From: Candidatus Rokuibacteriota bacterium
GTDB lineage: Bacteria; Methylomirabilota; Methylomirabilia; Rokubacteriales; CSP1-6
Direction: 5' to 3'
DNA: 64,000 nt
NCBI GenBank assembly: GCA_016866775.1
Contig: VGLJ01000001.1
Location: 124,001-188,000, forward strand
Both the position numbers and the translations under genes were made by a program. Below are positions 1 through 7,878 of this stretch, one piece after another (position 1 is the stretch's first letter; the number at the start of each line of letters is the position of its first letter). The notes beneath the pieces were generated by a model. The model saw only the letters and a program-made list of their open reading frames with translations, did no database searches and was not told the origin of the DNA.

Positions 1-624
1 GGCGAGCACCGGCGACGGCTGGCCGCGTGGGACGCGCAGGCGATGGAGCAGGCGTCGAAGTCGACGATCGGCTTCGCCTGGGTGGCGAAGTGCCTGGAGC
101 AGGTCATCGACGACGACACCGTGGTCGTCAACGAGTATCCGCTCGACCGCCGGTACACGGCGTTCACGCGGCCGGGCAGCTACTTCGCGTCGCCGCATTC
201 GAGCGGCCTCGGCTTCGGATTCGGCGCGGCGCTCGGCGTCAAGCTCGGCGAGCCCGGGCGCACGGTCATCGCGACGCTCGGCGACGGCGCGTACTTCTTC
301 GGCGAGCCGACGTCGTGCCACTTCGTGCAGCGCGCCCACGACGTCCCCGTGCTGACGATCATCTTCAACAACCAGCGCTGGGAAGCCGTGCGGAGCTCGG
401 CCGCGAAGCTGCATCCCGACGGGTGGGCCGTGAAGACCGGACGGTTCCCGCTCTCCGACCTCACGCCCTCGCCGCGGTTCGAAGACATCGTGAAGGCGTT
501 CGACGGGTACGGCGAGCGTGTCGAGAATCCCGGCGACGTCGTCCCCGCGCTCAAGCGCGGCCTCGCGGCCGTCCGTGAAGGGCGCCAGGCGCTGCTGCAC
601 GTCCTCGCGAAGAGGGCGCCCTAG
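1..624 (+). CDS. TPP-dependent enzyme, acetolactate synthase-like, 3' part
   Basis: The reading frame is open from the first base of the window, so the gene starts upstream; 207 C-terminal residues are visible. They contain the thiamine pyrophosphate-Mg motif as GDG, 26 residues, then NN, which marks the C-terminal TPP-binding domain of acetolactate synthase/benzoylformate decarboxylase-type enzymes. The substrate cannot be read because the N-terminal domains are missing. The stop codon directly abuts the ATG of the 3-hydroxyanthranilate dioxygenase gene, so the two are probably co-transcribed. That suggests a role in degradation of an aromatic or 2-oxo acid intermediate, which is inference. 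Confidence 0.85.
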   Translation, partial: GEHRRRLAAWDAQAMEQASKSTIGFAWVAKCLEQVIDDDTVVVNEYPLDRRYTAFTRPGSYFASPHSSGLGFGFGAALGVKLGEPGRTVIATLGDGAYFFGEPTSCHFVQRAHDVPVLTIIFNNQRWEAVRSSAAKLHPDGWAVKTGRFPLSDLTPSPRFEDIVKAFDGYGERVENPGDVVPALKRGLAAVREGRQALLHVLAKRAP

Positions 625-1158
625 ATGCAGCCGCTGACCACGTTCGGCCTCTGGCAGTGGATCGAGGAGCACCGCGCGGCGTTCGAGCCGCCGGTCGGCA
701 ACAAGGTGATCTGGGAGGACTCGCAGTTCACCGCGATGGTGATCCGCGGGCCGAACGCGCGGCGCGATTTCCACATCGATCCGTCCGACGAGATCTTCTT
801 CATGCTGAAGGGCGCGATGACGCTGGAGACGCTCGAGGACGGCACGCGGCGCTCGCGCGCGATCCGCGAAGGCGAGATGTGCCTGGTGCCCGCGCTTACC
901 CCGCACTCCCCGCACCGTCCGGCGGACACGTGGGGCCTCGTGATCGAGGTGAAGCGCACGCCGTCGCAGACCGAGTCGCTGCTCTGGCTCTGCGACCAGT
1001 GCGACGCGCGCCTGCACGAAGTCACGATGCACGTGGCGGACATCGAGAAGGAGCTGAAGACGGCGATCGAGGCGTTCGACGCGAGCGTGGCCCTGCGCAC
1101 CTGCAAGGCGTGCGGTCACGTCCAGCCCGAGCGCGCGCCGCTTCCCGTGGCGCCCTGA
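625..1158 (+). CDS. nbaC: 3-hydroxyanthranilate 3,4-dioxygenase
   Basis: The 177-residue cupin matches the usual bacterial length. Predicted catalytic Fe(II) ligands are His50, Glu56 and His94, the spacing known for this enzyme. A second, rubredoxin-like metal site of bacterial homologues is present as C123xxC126 and C160xxC163. The enzyme opens the ring of 3-hydroxyanthranilate to 2-amino-3-carboxymuconate semialdehyde in the kynurenine/2-nitrobenzoate route. It starts at the base after the TPP enzyme stop codon, indicating translational coupling. The symbol nbaC is borrowed from the bacterial pathway; kynurenine-pathway partners are not visible downstream. Confidence 0.9.
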   Translation: MQPLTTFGLWQWIEEHRAAFEPPVGNKVIWEDSQFTAMVIRGPNARRDFHIDPSDEIFFMLKGAMTLETLEDGTRRSRAIREGEMCLVPALTPHSPHRPADTWGLVIEVKRTPSQTESLLWLCDQCDARLHEVTMHVADIEKELKTAIEAFDASVALRTCKACGHVQPERAPLPVAP

Positions 1159-1255
1159 GCGTGTAACTTCGGGCGCGCCCGGCGCACCTTCTACACGCGC
1201 CACGACGTGATCGGTCCTTCGCGGAGCGCGCCGGAAGCAGCGGAATCACGCGCGT

Positions 1256-2152
1256 TCAGCAAGAAAACGGGGGTCCTGGCACGCGCGTTGCCCCCTTTGG
1301 CCCCTCGCAAAGGAGGGCCTCATCATGACGAGACGAGTCGTGCGTGTCACCACCGCACTTGTCCTGTCGACTGGGCTCATCGCCTCCGCGATGATCGCGG
1401 ACGCCGCGTCGAAGACGCGCGGCGTCGCCGACAAGGTCGTGGCGAAGGTCGAAGACAACGCGAAGCTCGCGCCGAAATACGAGACGTCCTACGGCGAAGC
1501 GCGGCCGGAGTGCCGCGAGAAGAAAATGCAGACGGAGGCGTGCTGGTCGAAGAACCGGCGCGCTGACATCCTGGTCCGGCACGCCAGCGCCCAGGTCCCG
1601 TAAGCGGTCTACGTCGCGCTCGGGCCGCCCGGGCGGCCCGAGCGCCGGCGCGGCGGATCGCACCGCGGACGTCATCACGCGGTTGAACGTGAAGGGAACC
1701 GTCTCGCCCCGTTGTCGCACGAGCAGCTCCCCGGCGAACTCGCGCCAGCCGAGGCGACCGTAGGAGTCGAGCAAGCGCGGCTCGCACACGAGCAGCGCGA
1801 AGTCGATCGCGGACGCGCGGAAGAACTCGCGGGCGCGCTCCATGCCGTGCGCCGCCAGTCCACGCCGCCGCGCCGACGGATGCGTCTTCACGCCGCCGAT
1901 GCCGCCGATGCGCGCCGGCTTCCCGTCCCTCGCGCCTTCGCGAAGACAGATGCCGACGTACGAGACCACCGCGCCGTCGTCGTCGCGCACGCGCACCCCG
2001 TAGTCCGCCGGCGCCCACTCGATCTGGCGGCCCGGCCACGACGTGGCCTCGGCCGGCGGATACACGGCGAGCTGAAGCGCGCGCAGCTCCTCACGCTCGG
2101 CGCCGGTCAGATCGGCGATCCGGTCGAGCGTGACGGCCGTCGGTTGGTCCAT
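1256..2152 (-). CDS. GNAT family N-acetyltransferase (3' end uncertain)
   Basis: Residues 1 to about 165 form a GNAT fold. The acetyl-CoA-binding segment is seen as a GGVKTHPSARRRGLA stretch, followed by a helix and the late Tyr-containing strand (LLDSYGRLGW). The closest known type is the AAC(2')/Eis-like acyltransferases, but the substrate is unknown. A GGGGA ribosome site precedes the ATG. Family members usually end at about 170-180 residues; here the frame stays open to 298 residues, running through a perfect palindrome and antisense to a small secreted gene. The extension is Arg/Gly/Pro-rich and looks non-coding. Either the true stop was lost by an indel near position 1680 or the extension is real. 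Confidence 0.65.
   Translation of the reverse strand: MDQPTAVTLDRIADLTGAEREELRALQLAVYPPAEATSWPGRQIEWAPADYGVRVRDDDGAVVSYVGICLREGARDGKPARIGGIGGVKTHPSARRRGLAAHGMERAREFFRASAIDFALLVCEPRLLDSYGRLGWREFAGELLVRQRGETVPFTFNRVMTSAVRSAAPALGPPGRPERDVDRLRDLGAGVPDQDVSAPVLRPARLRLHFLLAALRPRFAVGRLVFRRELRVVFDLRHDLVGDAARLRRGVRDHRGGDEPSRQDKCGGDTHDSSRHDEALLCEGPKGATRVPGPPFSC
1325..1603 (+). CDS. Small secreted protein, function unknown
   Basis: A 92-residue protein begins with a clear Sec-type signal peptide: basic residues, a hydrophobic stretch at about 8-25, then a small-residue cleavage region. The mature part is short and charged with two cysteines near residues 63 and 74. A strong AGGAGG ribosome site lies 7 bases before the ATG, which supports it as real. 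The family is not recognised. Its whole length is antisense to the open 3' extension of the GNAT gene on the other strand, so at most one of the two overlapping reading frames is likely to be genuine over this stretch; the ribosome site and signal peptide favour this one. Confidence 0.6.
   Translation: MTRRVVRVTTALVLSTGLIASAMIADAASKTRGVADKVVAKVEDNAKLAPKYETSYGEARPECREKKMQTEACWSKNRRADILVRHASAQVP
1617..1644. terminator. 28-base perfect palindrome, probable bidirectional terminator
   Basis: The 28 bases are identical to their own reverse complement and almost entirely G/C. They lie 14 bases after the stop of the small secreted gene and near where the convergent GNAT gene is expected to end. No T-tract follows, as is common in such GC-rich genomes. 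The position between convergent genes suggests a transcription terminator for both sides. Confidence 0.55.
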
Positions 2153-2187
2153 GAGCGGTCCCCTTTCGCCGTGCGAGAATGCCCCGC

Positions 2188-3162
2188 ATGACGAACCCAG
2201 GCAAGCCGCGCGTCATCGCCCTCGAGGAGCACTACTGGGACCGGGAAGTCGCCGCGACGTTCGATCCGCTCGACGGCGTGCGGGGCGCGCCGGGCATCGC
2301 CGAGCGCCTGTTCGACTACGCGGATCTTCGCATCAAGGAGATGGACGAGGCCGGCATCGACGTGCAGGTGCTCTCGCACGGCGCGCCGGCCACGCAGCGG
2401 CTCCACGGCGAGACCGCCGTGAAGCTCGCGCGCGGCGCCAACGACCGGCTGCTCGACATCATTCGCGCCCATCCGGCGCGCTTCGCGGGCTTCGCTTGCC
2501 TGCCGACGGCCGAGCCGGCCGCCGCCGCCGACGAGCTCGAGCGCGCCGTGACCAAGCTCGGCTTCAAGGGCGCGATGGTCCACGGCCTCACGAACGGCGT
2601 GTTCTTCGACGACAAGCGTTTCTGGCCGATCTTCGAGCGCGCGCAGGCGCTCGACGTGCCGCTCTACATCCACCCCGCGACGCCGCACCCGGCCGTCGTC
2701 GACGCGTATCTCAAGGACTACGTGAAGGACTTCCCCGCCCTGCTGAGCGCCGGCTGGGGCTTCACGATGGAGACCGCGACGCAGGGCATCCGGCTCGTGC
2801 TGTCCGGCGTCTTCGACGCCTATCCGAACGTGAAGATCATCCTCGGCCATCTCGGGGAGTCACTGCCGTTCCTGCTCTGGCGCATCAACCACGCGCTGGC
2901 GCGCCCGGGCAACCGCGCGTCGTTCTCGTTCCGCGACTACTTCTGCAAGCACTTCTGGATCACGACGAGCGGCTTCTTCTCGAACCCGGCCCTGCTCTGC
3001 TGCGTGATGGAAATGGGCATCGACCGGATCCTGTTCTCGGTCGACTACCCGTTCGTCCGCAACGCGCCGGCCGCCCAGTGGATCCCGACGATCCCGCTGT
3101 CGCCGGACGACACGAAGAAGCTCCTGAGTGGCAACGCGGAGCGTCTGCTGCGGCTTCACTGA
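2188..3162 (+). CDS. Amidohydrolase-2 family hydrolase/decarboxylase
   Basis: A 324-residue TIM-barrel protein of the ACMSD/gamma-resorcylate decarboxylase group. The N-terminal ALEEH motif supplies the Glu-x-His metal ligands, an IHPATPHP segment gives the barrel His, and the C-terminal SVDYPF carries the catalytic Asp. Such enzymes are Zn- or Mn-dependent decarboxylases or hydrolases acting on aromatic or muconic semialdehyde acids. A nearby 3-hydroxyanthranilate dioxygenase makes an ACMSD-type role attractive, but the EEH motif and size fit dihydroxybenzoate decarboxylase-like members equally. The ATG at 2188 is preferred over 2179 because the sequence resembles the family from there. It is divergent from the GNAT gene. 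Confidence 0.85.
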   Translation: MTNPGKPRVIALEEHYWDREVAATFDPLDGVRGAPGIAERLFDYADLRIKEMDEAGIDVQVLSHGAPATQRLHGETAVKLARGANDRLLDIIRAHPARFAGFACLPTAEPAAAADELERAVTKLGFKGAMVHGLTNGVFFDDKRFWPIFERAQALDVPLYIHPATPHPAVVDAYLKDYVKDFPALLSAGWGFTMETATQGIRLVLSGVFDAYPNVKIILGHLGESLPFLLWRINHALARPGNRASFSFRDYFCKHFWITTSGFFSNPALLCCVMEMGIDRILFSVDYPFVRNAPAAQWIPTIPLSPDDTKKLLSGNAERLLRLH

Positions 3163-3218
3163 CCCGATTTCGAATTCGATCAGAATCTTGTCCGCTCTCG
3201 ACCGCGTGTTCGACGGCT

Positions 3219-3749
3219 CTATCGGCGGCTCAGCTTCTCCTTGACCCATTCCCGGATCAACGCCGACTCGTCGATGCCGCGGGATGCGGCCGCATCGGAG
3301 ATCGCCCGGTGTTCGTCTTCGGTGAGTGGAACACCGACCACGTGCTTTCGGCGGAACGCGGACTCCGACACTTCTTCGAGTTCATCTTCGAAATCAGTCA
3401 GGTCATGGTGCTGCCAGAAGGTGGCGAGTTCCCGAATAGAGTCAGTCGTCGGTAGCTTCGGCGTCATCGTTTTTTCCATGCGGCGTAGCGCCGCTTCTTC
3501 CTTATCTGTCATGTCGCGGGCGGTGATCGGATAGCCTTTCCCGTCAGGGAACTCGATCACCACGCAAAAGAGCGTCCGGCCGGCATCGGTCTCCCCGAGC
3601 ACGTAGTAAACCGGATTCGGGCCCGTGGCCCTTGCCCGCAGTATCAGCGATGTCCCGAAGCACACATCCTCGAATTCCTCTGGCCTCACGCCATGCTCGG
3701 CAAGATGGTCGACTCGCTCTTCCGGCCAGAGAATTTCGGATATGGGCAC
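3219..3749 (-). CDS. Fused BrnT-like toxin and CopG/BrnA-like antitoxin in one ORF
   Basis: Residues 1-90 resemble BrnT toxins, small RNases with a WxxERVxHLxEHGV start and an ARDMTDKEE end. Residues 95-176 resemble a BrnA/CopG antitoxin: the FWxxHDLTDFEDE element, then a ribbon-helix-helix tail. In known systems these are two overlapping genes. Here they are one frame with an internal ATG at residue 95 (position 3467). Six A residues on the coding strand (3470-3475) sit at the junction; loss of one A would end the toxin at a TGA overlapping that ATG as ATGA. So this is either a real fusion, an indel, or a slippage site. It lies in a less GC-rich islet beside an HNH nuclease. Confidence 0.7.
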   Translation of the reverse strand: MPISEILWPEERVDHLAEHGVRPEEFEDVCFGTSLILRARATGPNPVYYVLGETDAGRTLFCVVIEFPDGKGYPITARDMTDKEEAALRRMEKTMTPKLPTTDSIRELATFWQHHDLTDFEDELEEVSESAFRRKHVVGVPLTEDEHRAISDAAASRGIDESALIREWVKEKLSRR

Positions 3750-3850
3750 GGATCATTTTACCGGCATCAGGCGCGGCGGCGCGCGGTTAACGCCGCTCCG
3801 CACGCGTAACCGCCGTCGCCTGCATTCAGATGTTAGCCAGGCGACGTTCG

Positions 3851-4810
3851 TCATCCCTTGAACACCTCTCGTGCATGCTGCTCGAGAAAATCTCTTCTCG
3901 GTCGCCACGCATCGTACGCGGGGATCGCGATCGTCGAATTATTCAGACCATAGTAGCTGCGCCCGTTCCTGAAATCGTCGCGGAGTCTATCCCCAACACG
4001 AAAGACGTAGTCGGGAGTCACTGTCACGTATCCGCGGTCATAAAGGCGATGCAGGTCGCGCCGTAGAAAGAGGCCGTTATCGACTCGGTGTTCGCCACCT
4101 CGAGCGTAAGGCACTATGTGGGCAGCCTCCAGGACCGGGGCCGAATGCTCGCGCGTGACAGCACAGGCCCCGTCGTATGCATCCCGAACTGCGAGACTGA
4201 ATAGCCCCTGGCCCAGACGAGGACGAACGAGGAAAGGACTCCCATAACGCGCCGAGCCTTCAGCTACAACCCATGTACCTGGTTCCACATTCCAGTAGCG
4301 TGCTCCGCTTTGCGCACGGGCGAGGCAGTCCTCGAGAACGCGGCGCCCCTCGCCAGAGTCGAGTGGGTAGGTCTTGCCCTGCTGGATTCCCGCCTGCGGC
4401 CAGTTGCTCGGGGGCGTTACCCATTCGCTCTGCGGGAAAAAGACCGGGGCCGAGAGCATGATGCATCCGATCTGAAAATCGCCCGCTCGCGAAGACGGCT
4501 CTCCCTCGCCGCGCAGGCGAATGATGCGGTCAATCATTGACTCACAATCGGGAGCCCCGTTCATCTCGCCAAAACAATCCCAGGCCAACCACGCTGGAAG
4601 GCTCTCAAATCGTTCGAAGAACCCGAACCCCGAGATTGCTCGATGCGGCGCGCGAAGCTTGAAGAAGAACGGTTCGCCACGCTTCAGCGCTCGAAAAACG
4701 CGCCCGCCGTGCGGCTGCCAAAAGTTGACTTCCTCAACGCGAGGTTGGGTTGAAAGGTACGAATACCAGTCCGGGTCAGTCAGGGCTATGTAACCGCTTG
4801 CCACGTCCAC
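3851..4810 (-). CDS. HNH endonuclease, restriction-like
   Basis: The C-terminal third carries an HNH_2-type nuclease domain: CAV, then EAAHIVPYARGGEH, then a VDNGLFLRRDLHRLYDRGY stretch supplying the metal-binding and catalytic His/Asn residues. The N-terminal half (FWQPHGGRVFRALKRGEPFFFKL onward) looks like a compact beta domain similar in feel to PUA/EVE-type base readers, so a modification-dependent restriction role is possible but unproven. A GTG at 4810, 12 bases after an AGGAGG, is taken as start; a TTG at 4873 would add 21 residues. Lower GC than flanking genes suggests acquisition by transfer. Confidence 0.75.
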   Translation of the reverse strand: MDVASGYIALTDPDWYSYLSTQPRVEEVNFWQPHGGRVFRALKRGEPFFFKLRAPHRAISGFGFFERFESLPAWLAWDCFGEMNGAPDCESMIDRIIRLRGEGEPSSRAGDFQIGCIMLSAPVFFPQSEWVTPPSNWPQAGIQQGKTYPLDSGEGRRVLEDCLARAQSGARYWNVEPGTWVVAEGSARYGSPFLVRPRLGQGLFSLAVRDAYDGACAVTREHSAPVLEAAHIVPYARGGEHRVDNGLFLRRDLHRLYDRGYVTVTPDYVFRVGDRLRDDFRNGRSYYGLNNSTIAIPAYDAWRPRRDFLEQHAREVFKG

Positions 4811-4964
4811 GAGAGTCTTAGTCCTCCTGGTCGGCCTATCTCGCTCGATCCCGCGCACCGGAGAGGCGATCAATCGAGTCGCGAGTGCACTCGCCGCCTA
4901 TCCCGTCGACCTATTTCGGTGGCCTTGCAGTTCTCGCCAGCGACACCTACCTCCGACTCTGGCG

Positions 4965-5924
4965 TCAGTGGAGGTGGCAGGCCGCGAAGCGGCCCGGCTT
5001 CACCTCGCGCCAGGCCGGCTCCACCGACGAACACTCGGCCAGCACGCGGTGGCAGCGCGGGTGGAAGCGGCAGCCCGACGGCGGATTCGTCGGGTTCGGG
5101 ATCTCGCCCTTCAGGATGATGCGCTGGCGGCGCGCGGACGGATGGAGCGGCAGCGCGGCCGAGAGCAACGCCTCCGTGTACGGATGGAGCGGCTCCGTGT
5201 ACACAGCCTCGCACGCGCCGGTCTCGACGAGCTTGCCGCAATACATCACCGCGAGGCGCGTCGCGAGGTAGCGCGCGGCCGCGAGGTCGTGCGAGATCAT
5301 GATGTACGCGAGCCCGAGCTGGTCCTGCAGCCGCTTGAGGAGATTCAGGATCTGCGCGCGGATCGAGACGTCGAGCGCGGAGACCGGCTCGTCGAGCAGG
5401 ATGAACTTCGGCGTCGTCACGAGCGCGCGCGCGATGGCGATGCGCTGCCGCTGCCCGCCGCTGAACTCGTGGGGATAGAGCGACGCGCTGTCGCGGCGGA
5501 GGCCGACCAGCTCCAGTGATTCCCTGACGCGGTCGCGCACCATCGCGCGCGTGACGCCGTTCTCCGGGATCAACGGCTCGCCGACGATCTGCTCGACGCG
5601 CATCCGCGGGTCGAGCGAGCTGAACGGGTCCTGGAAGACCGCCTGCACCGAGCGGCGGTAGCGCCGGACGTCGGCGCGCCCGAACGTCGCGACGTCCTTG
5701 CCGTCGAAGCGCAGCGAGCCGGCGGTCGGGCGCTCGAGGAGCAGGAAGAGCTTCGCGAGCGTCGTCTTCCCCGACCCGGATTCTCCCACGATGCCGAGCG
5801 TCTCGCCCTCGCCCACCTGCACGCTGACGCCGTCGACGGCCCTGATCCACGTCTGCGCGCGGCCGAGCGCCAGCGCGCCGGTCACGGGGAAATATTTCTT
5901 GAGGTCGACGGCTTCGAGGATCAC
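4965..5924 (-). CDS. Oligopeptide-type ABC transporter ATP-binding protein (OppF/DppF-like)
   Basis: A 319-residue ATPase with Walker A GESGSGKTT, Q-loop, signature SGGQRQR, Walker B ILLDEP and the SHD switch histidine. The C-terminal extension with GCRFHPRCH cysteines is typical of the oligopeptide/dipeptide/nickel group. It starts at a GTG overlapping the stop of the preceding ATPase gene as GTGA. It is the last gene of a six-gene minus-strand operon and would pair with the OppD-like ATPase on the cytoplasmic face to power import. Confidence 0.93.
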   Translation of the reverse strand: MILEAVDLKKYFPVTGALALGRAQTWIRAVDGVSVQVGEGETLGIVGESGSGKTTLAKLFLLLERPTAGSLRFDGKDVATFGRADVRRYRRSVQAVFQDPFSSLDPRMRVEQIVGEPLIPENGVTRAMVRDRVRESLELVGLRRDSASLYPHEFSGGQRQRIAIARALVTTPKFILLDEPVSALDVSIRAQILNLLKRLQDQLGLAYIMISHDLAAARYLATRLAVMYCGKLVETGACEAVYTEPLHPYTEALLSAALPLHPSARRQRIILKGEIPNPTNPPSGCRFHPRCHRVLAECSSVEPAWREVKPGRFAACHLH

Positions 5925-6904
5925 GCGGGCGTCGCCACCGCCAGGAAGCACGCCGCGGTGTGCCCCGCGTCGACGGTGACGGCGGGCGGGAGGCTCCGCT
6001 CGCAGATCGGCTGCCGCTCCGAGCACCGCGGCGCGAACGGGCAGCCCGGCGGGAGCGCGGCGAGGTCCGGCGGCTGCCCGCCAATCTCCACGAGCTGCTC
6101 GCGCTTGAGGTCCACGTCGGGCAGGCAGCGGAGCAGCGCCTGCGTGTACGGATGCCGCGGGTTGTTGAACACCTGCAGCGTGGTGCCCATCTCGACGATC
6201 CGGCCCGCGTACATCACCGCCACGCGGTCGGCGTTGGCGGCGACGATCCCGAAGTCGTGCGTCACGAGAATGACCGCGACGCCGGCCGCGGCCTGCACTT
6301 CCTTCAGCAGCTCCAGATACTGCGCCTGAATGGTCACGTCGAGCGACGTCGTCGGCTCGTCCGCGATGAGCACGCGCGGCGCGCACGAGAGCGCGATGGC
6401 GCTCGACACGCGCTGGCGCATCCCGCCGCTGAACTGATGCGGAAACTGGCCGAGCCGCGACTCGGCGGCGGAGATACGGAGACGCCTCAGCGCGTCGACC
6501 ACGCGCTCGCGCAGCGAGCGGCCGCGGATCCCCTGGTGCAGCCGCATGACCTCGCCGACCTGGGTGCCGATCGTCAGGCCGGGGTTGAGCGAGGTCATCG
6601 GGTCCTGCAACACCATCGCGATCTGCTTGCCGCGCACGCGCCGCATCTGCCTCGGGTTCTTCGCCAGGAGGTCGTCGCCGTCGAGCAGGATGCGCCCGCC
6701 GACGATGCGGCCGGCGGGCTCGGGCACGAGGCGCACGAGCGACAGGCACGTCACCGACTTGCCCGAGCCGGATTCGCCCACGAGCGCGAGCGTCTCGCCG
6801 GCTTCGAGCGTGAAGCTCACGCCGTCGACTGCCTTCACCACCCCGCGGCGCGTGAAGAAGTAGGTCTTCAGATCCTCGACGGCGAGCAGCGGCATCCTAG
6901 TCAC
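5921..6904 (-). CDS. Oligopeptide-type ABC transporter ATP-binding protein (OppD/DppD-like)
   Basis: A 327-residue ATPase with Walker A GESGSGKS, signature SGGMRQR, Walker B LIADEP and VTHD switch. The C-terminal oligopeptide-transporter domain has the [15 protein letters not shown] cysteine cluster. It overlaps the permease gene by 8 bases from a GTG start; an ATG nine bases later is possible. It acts with the adjacent OppF-like ATPase and two permeases in ATP-driven uptake of peptides or a similar amphipathic solute. Confidence 0.93.
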   Translation of the reverse strand: MTRMPLLAVEDLKTYFFTRRGVVKAVDGVSFTLEAGETLALVGESGSGKSVTCLSLVRLVPEPAGRIVGGRILLDGDDLLAKNPRQMRRVRGKQIAMVLQDPMTSLNPGLTIGTQVGEVMRLHQGIRGRSLRERVVDALRRLRISAAESRLGQFPHQFSGGMRQRVSSAIALSCAPRVLIADEPTTSLDVTIQAQYLELLKEVQAAAGVAVILVTHDFGIVAANADRVAVMYAGRIVEMGTTLQVFNNPRHPYTQALLRCLPDVDLKREQLVEIGGQPPDLAALPPGCPFAPRCSERQPICERSLPPAVTVDAGHTAACFLAVATPA

Positions 6905-7874
6905 CGCGCGCGGGCGCTTCGGCGATGGCCGGCTCGATCGGCGCCGCCGTGGTGGCGGTCGCGGCGGTCACGCGCGCGCCGGCCTGGCGGAGCTTCGGAT
7001 CCAGGTGGTCGCGCAGCCAGTCGCCCATCAGGTTGACCGCGAGCACCGTGAGGAGCATCGCGAGGCCCGGGAAGAGCGCGATCCACCAGGCCGTCGCGAG
7101 GAATCCGCGGCCGTCGGCGATCATCAGCCCCCACGCCGGGTTCGGCGGCGGCACGCCGACGCCGAGGAAGCCGAGCGTACCTTCCAGCAAGATCACGTAC
7201 CCCACCTGCAGCGTGGAGATGACGAGCAGCGTCGGGACGACGTTCGGGAAGATGTGCCGCGCGATGATCCACGTGCCCGAGCGTCCGGCGACGACCGCCA
7301 GCGCCACGAAGTCCTGCTCCTTCACGGCCAGCGTCTCGCCGCGGATCTGGCGTGCGAAGCGCGGCCACAGCAAGAGCGCGATCACCAGCACGACGTTGCG
7401 GAAGCTGGGCTCCGATACCGCGACCATGACCACCGCGATGAGGATCGTGGGCAGCGACAGCCCGATGTCGGTCATCCGCATCAGCAGCGTGTCGGTGAGA
7501 CCGCCGCGGTAACCGGCGATCAGCCCGAGCGCGGTGCCGAGCGTACCCGCCACACCGATCGCGATGATCGAGACGAGCAGCGAGATGCGGCTGCCGTGGA
7601 TGATCCGGCTCAGGATGTCGCGGCCGAATCGGTCGGTCCCAAGCGGGTGCTCCATCGTTCCCCGCTCCATCCAGATGGGCGGGATGAGCTTCGTGGTGAT
7701 GTCACCGGCGGTCGGATCTTTCGACGCCAGCCACGGCGCGAAGACCGCGCAGAACACGAGCGTCGCGAGCACGGCGCCGGCGAACCACGGTAAGCGCCGC
7801 AACGAGCCCCGCCACGGCTGCGCCGGGGCGGGTGCGAGCGCCGGGGGGCTTGGGGGGCGCCCGGAGCCCCCCAT
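6897..7874 (-). CDS. Dipeptide-type ABC transporter permease (DppC-like)
   Basis: An inner-membrane permease of about 325 residues with a first transmembrane helix at about residues 30-50, five further helices, and the conserved GTDRFGRD segment of DppC/OppC proteins. The EAA loop and the LGFLGVGVPPPNPAWG motif are both present. The start is unusual: the only ATG (7874) lies inside a 33-base repeat, so the first residues (MGGSGRPPSPP) are repeat-derived. A GTG at 7892 would overlap the upstream permease. The repeat's hairpin may tune expression relative to DppB. Confidence 0.9.
   Translation of the reverse strand: MGGSGRPPSPPALAPAPAQPWRGSLRRLPWFAGAVLATLVFCAVFAPWLASKDPTAGDITTKLIPPIWMERGTMEHPLGTDRFGRDILSRIIHGSRISLLVSIIAIGVAGTLGTALGLIAGYRGGLTDTLLMRMTDIGLSLPTILIAVVMVAVSEPSFRNVVLVIALLLWPRFARQIRGETLAVKEQDFVALAVVAGRSGTWIIARHIFPNVVPTLLVISTLQVGYVILLEGTLGFLGVGVPPPNPAWGLMIADGRGFLATAWWIALFPGLAMLLTVLAVNLMGDWLRDHLDPKLRQAGARVTAATATTAAPIEPAIAEAPARGD
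7842..7874 (-). repeat. 33-base GC-rich hairpin repeat, copy 1
   Basis: On the minus strand this segment reads ATGGGGGGCTCCGGGCGC and then a run of C; it matches a second copy at 33461-33493 at 32 of 33 bases. It can fold into a 7-bp G/C stem with a 7-base loop. It sits just after the DppB stop codon and supplies the ATG and first codons of DppC. In both copies the element begins just downstream of a stop codon. Confidence 0.7.
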
Positions 7875-7878
7875 GTGA

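Noticed and set aside
1617-1644. Restriction or recombination site
   Set aside because: A perfect palindrome between convergent genes is better explained as a terminator; nothing else supports a recombination role.
3470-3475. A6 as a standard -1 ribosomal slippery heptamer
   Set aside because: The codon phase does not fit the X XXY YYZ pattern; a simple indel or polymerase slippage is more plausible.
7842-7874. Insertion sequence remnant
   Set aside because: No transposase, terminal inverted repeat pair or target duplication is seen; only a short hairpin repeat.
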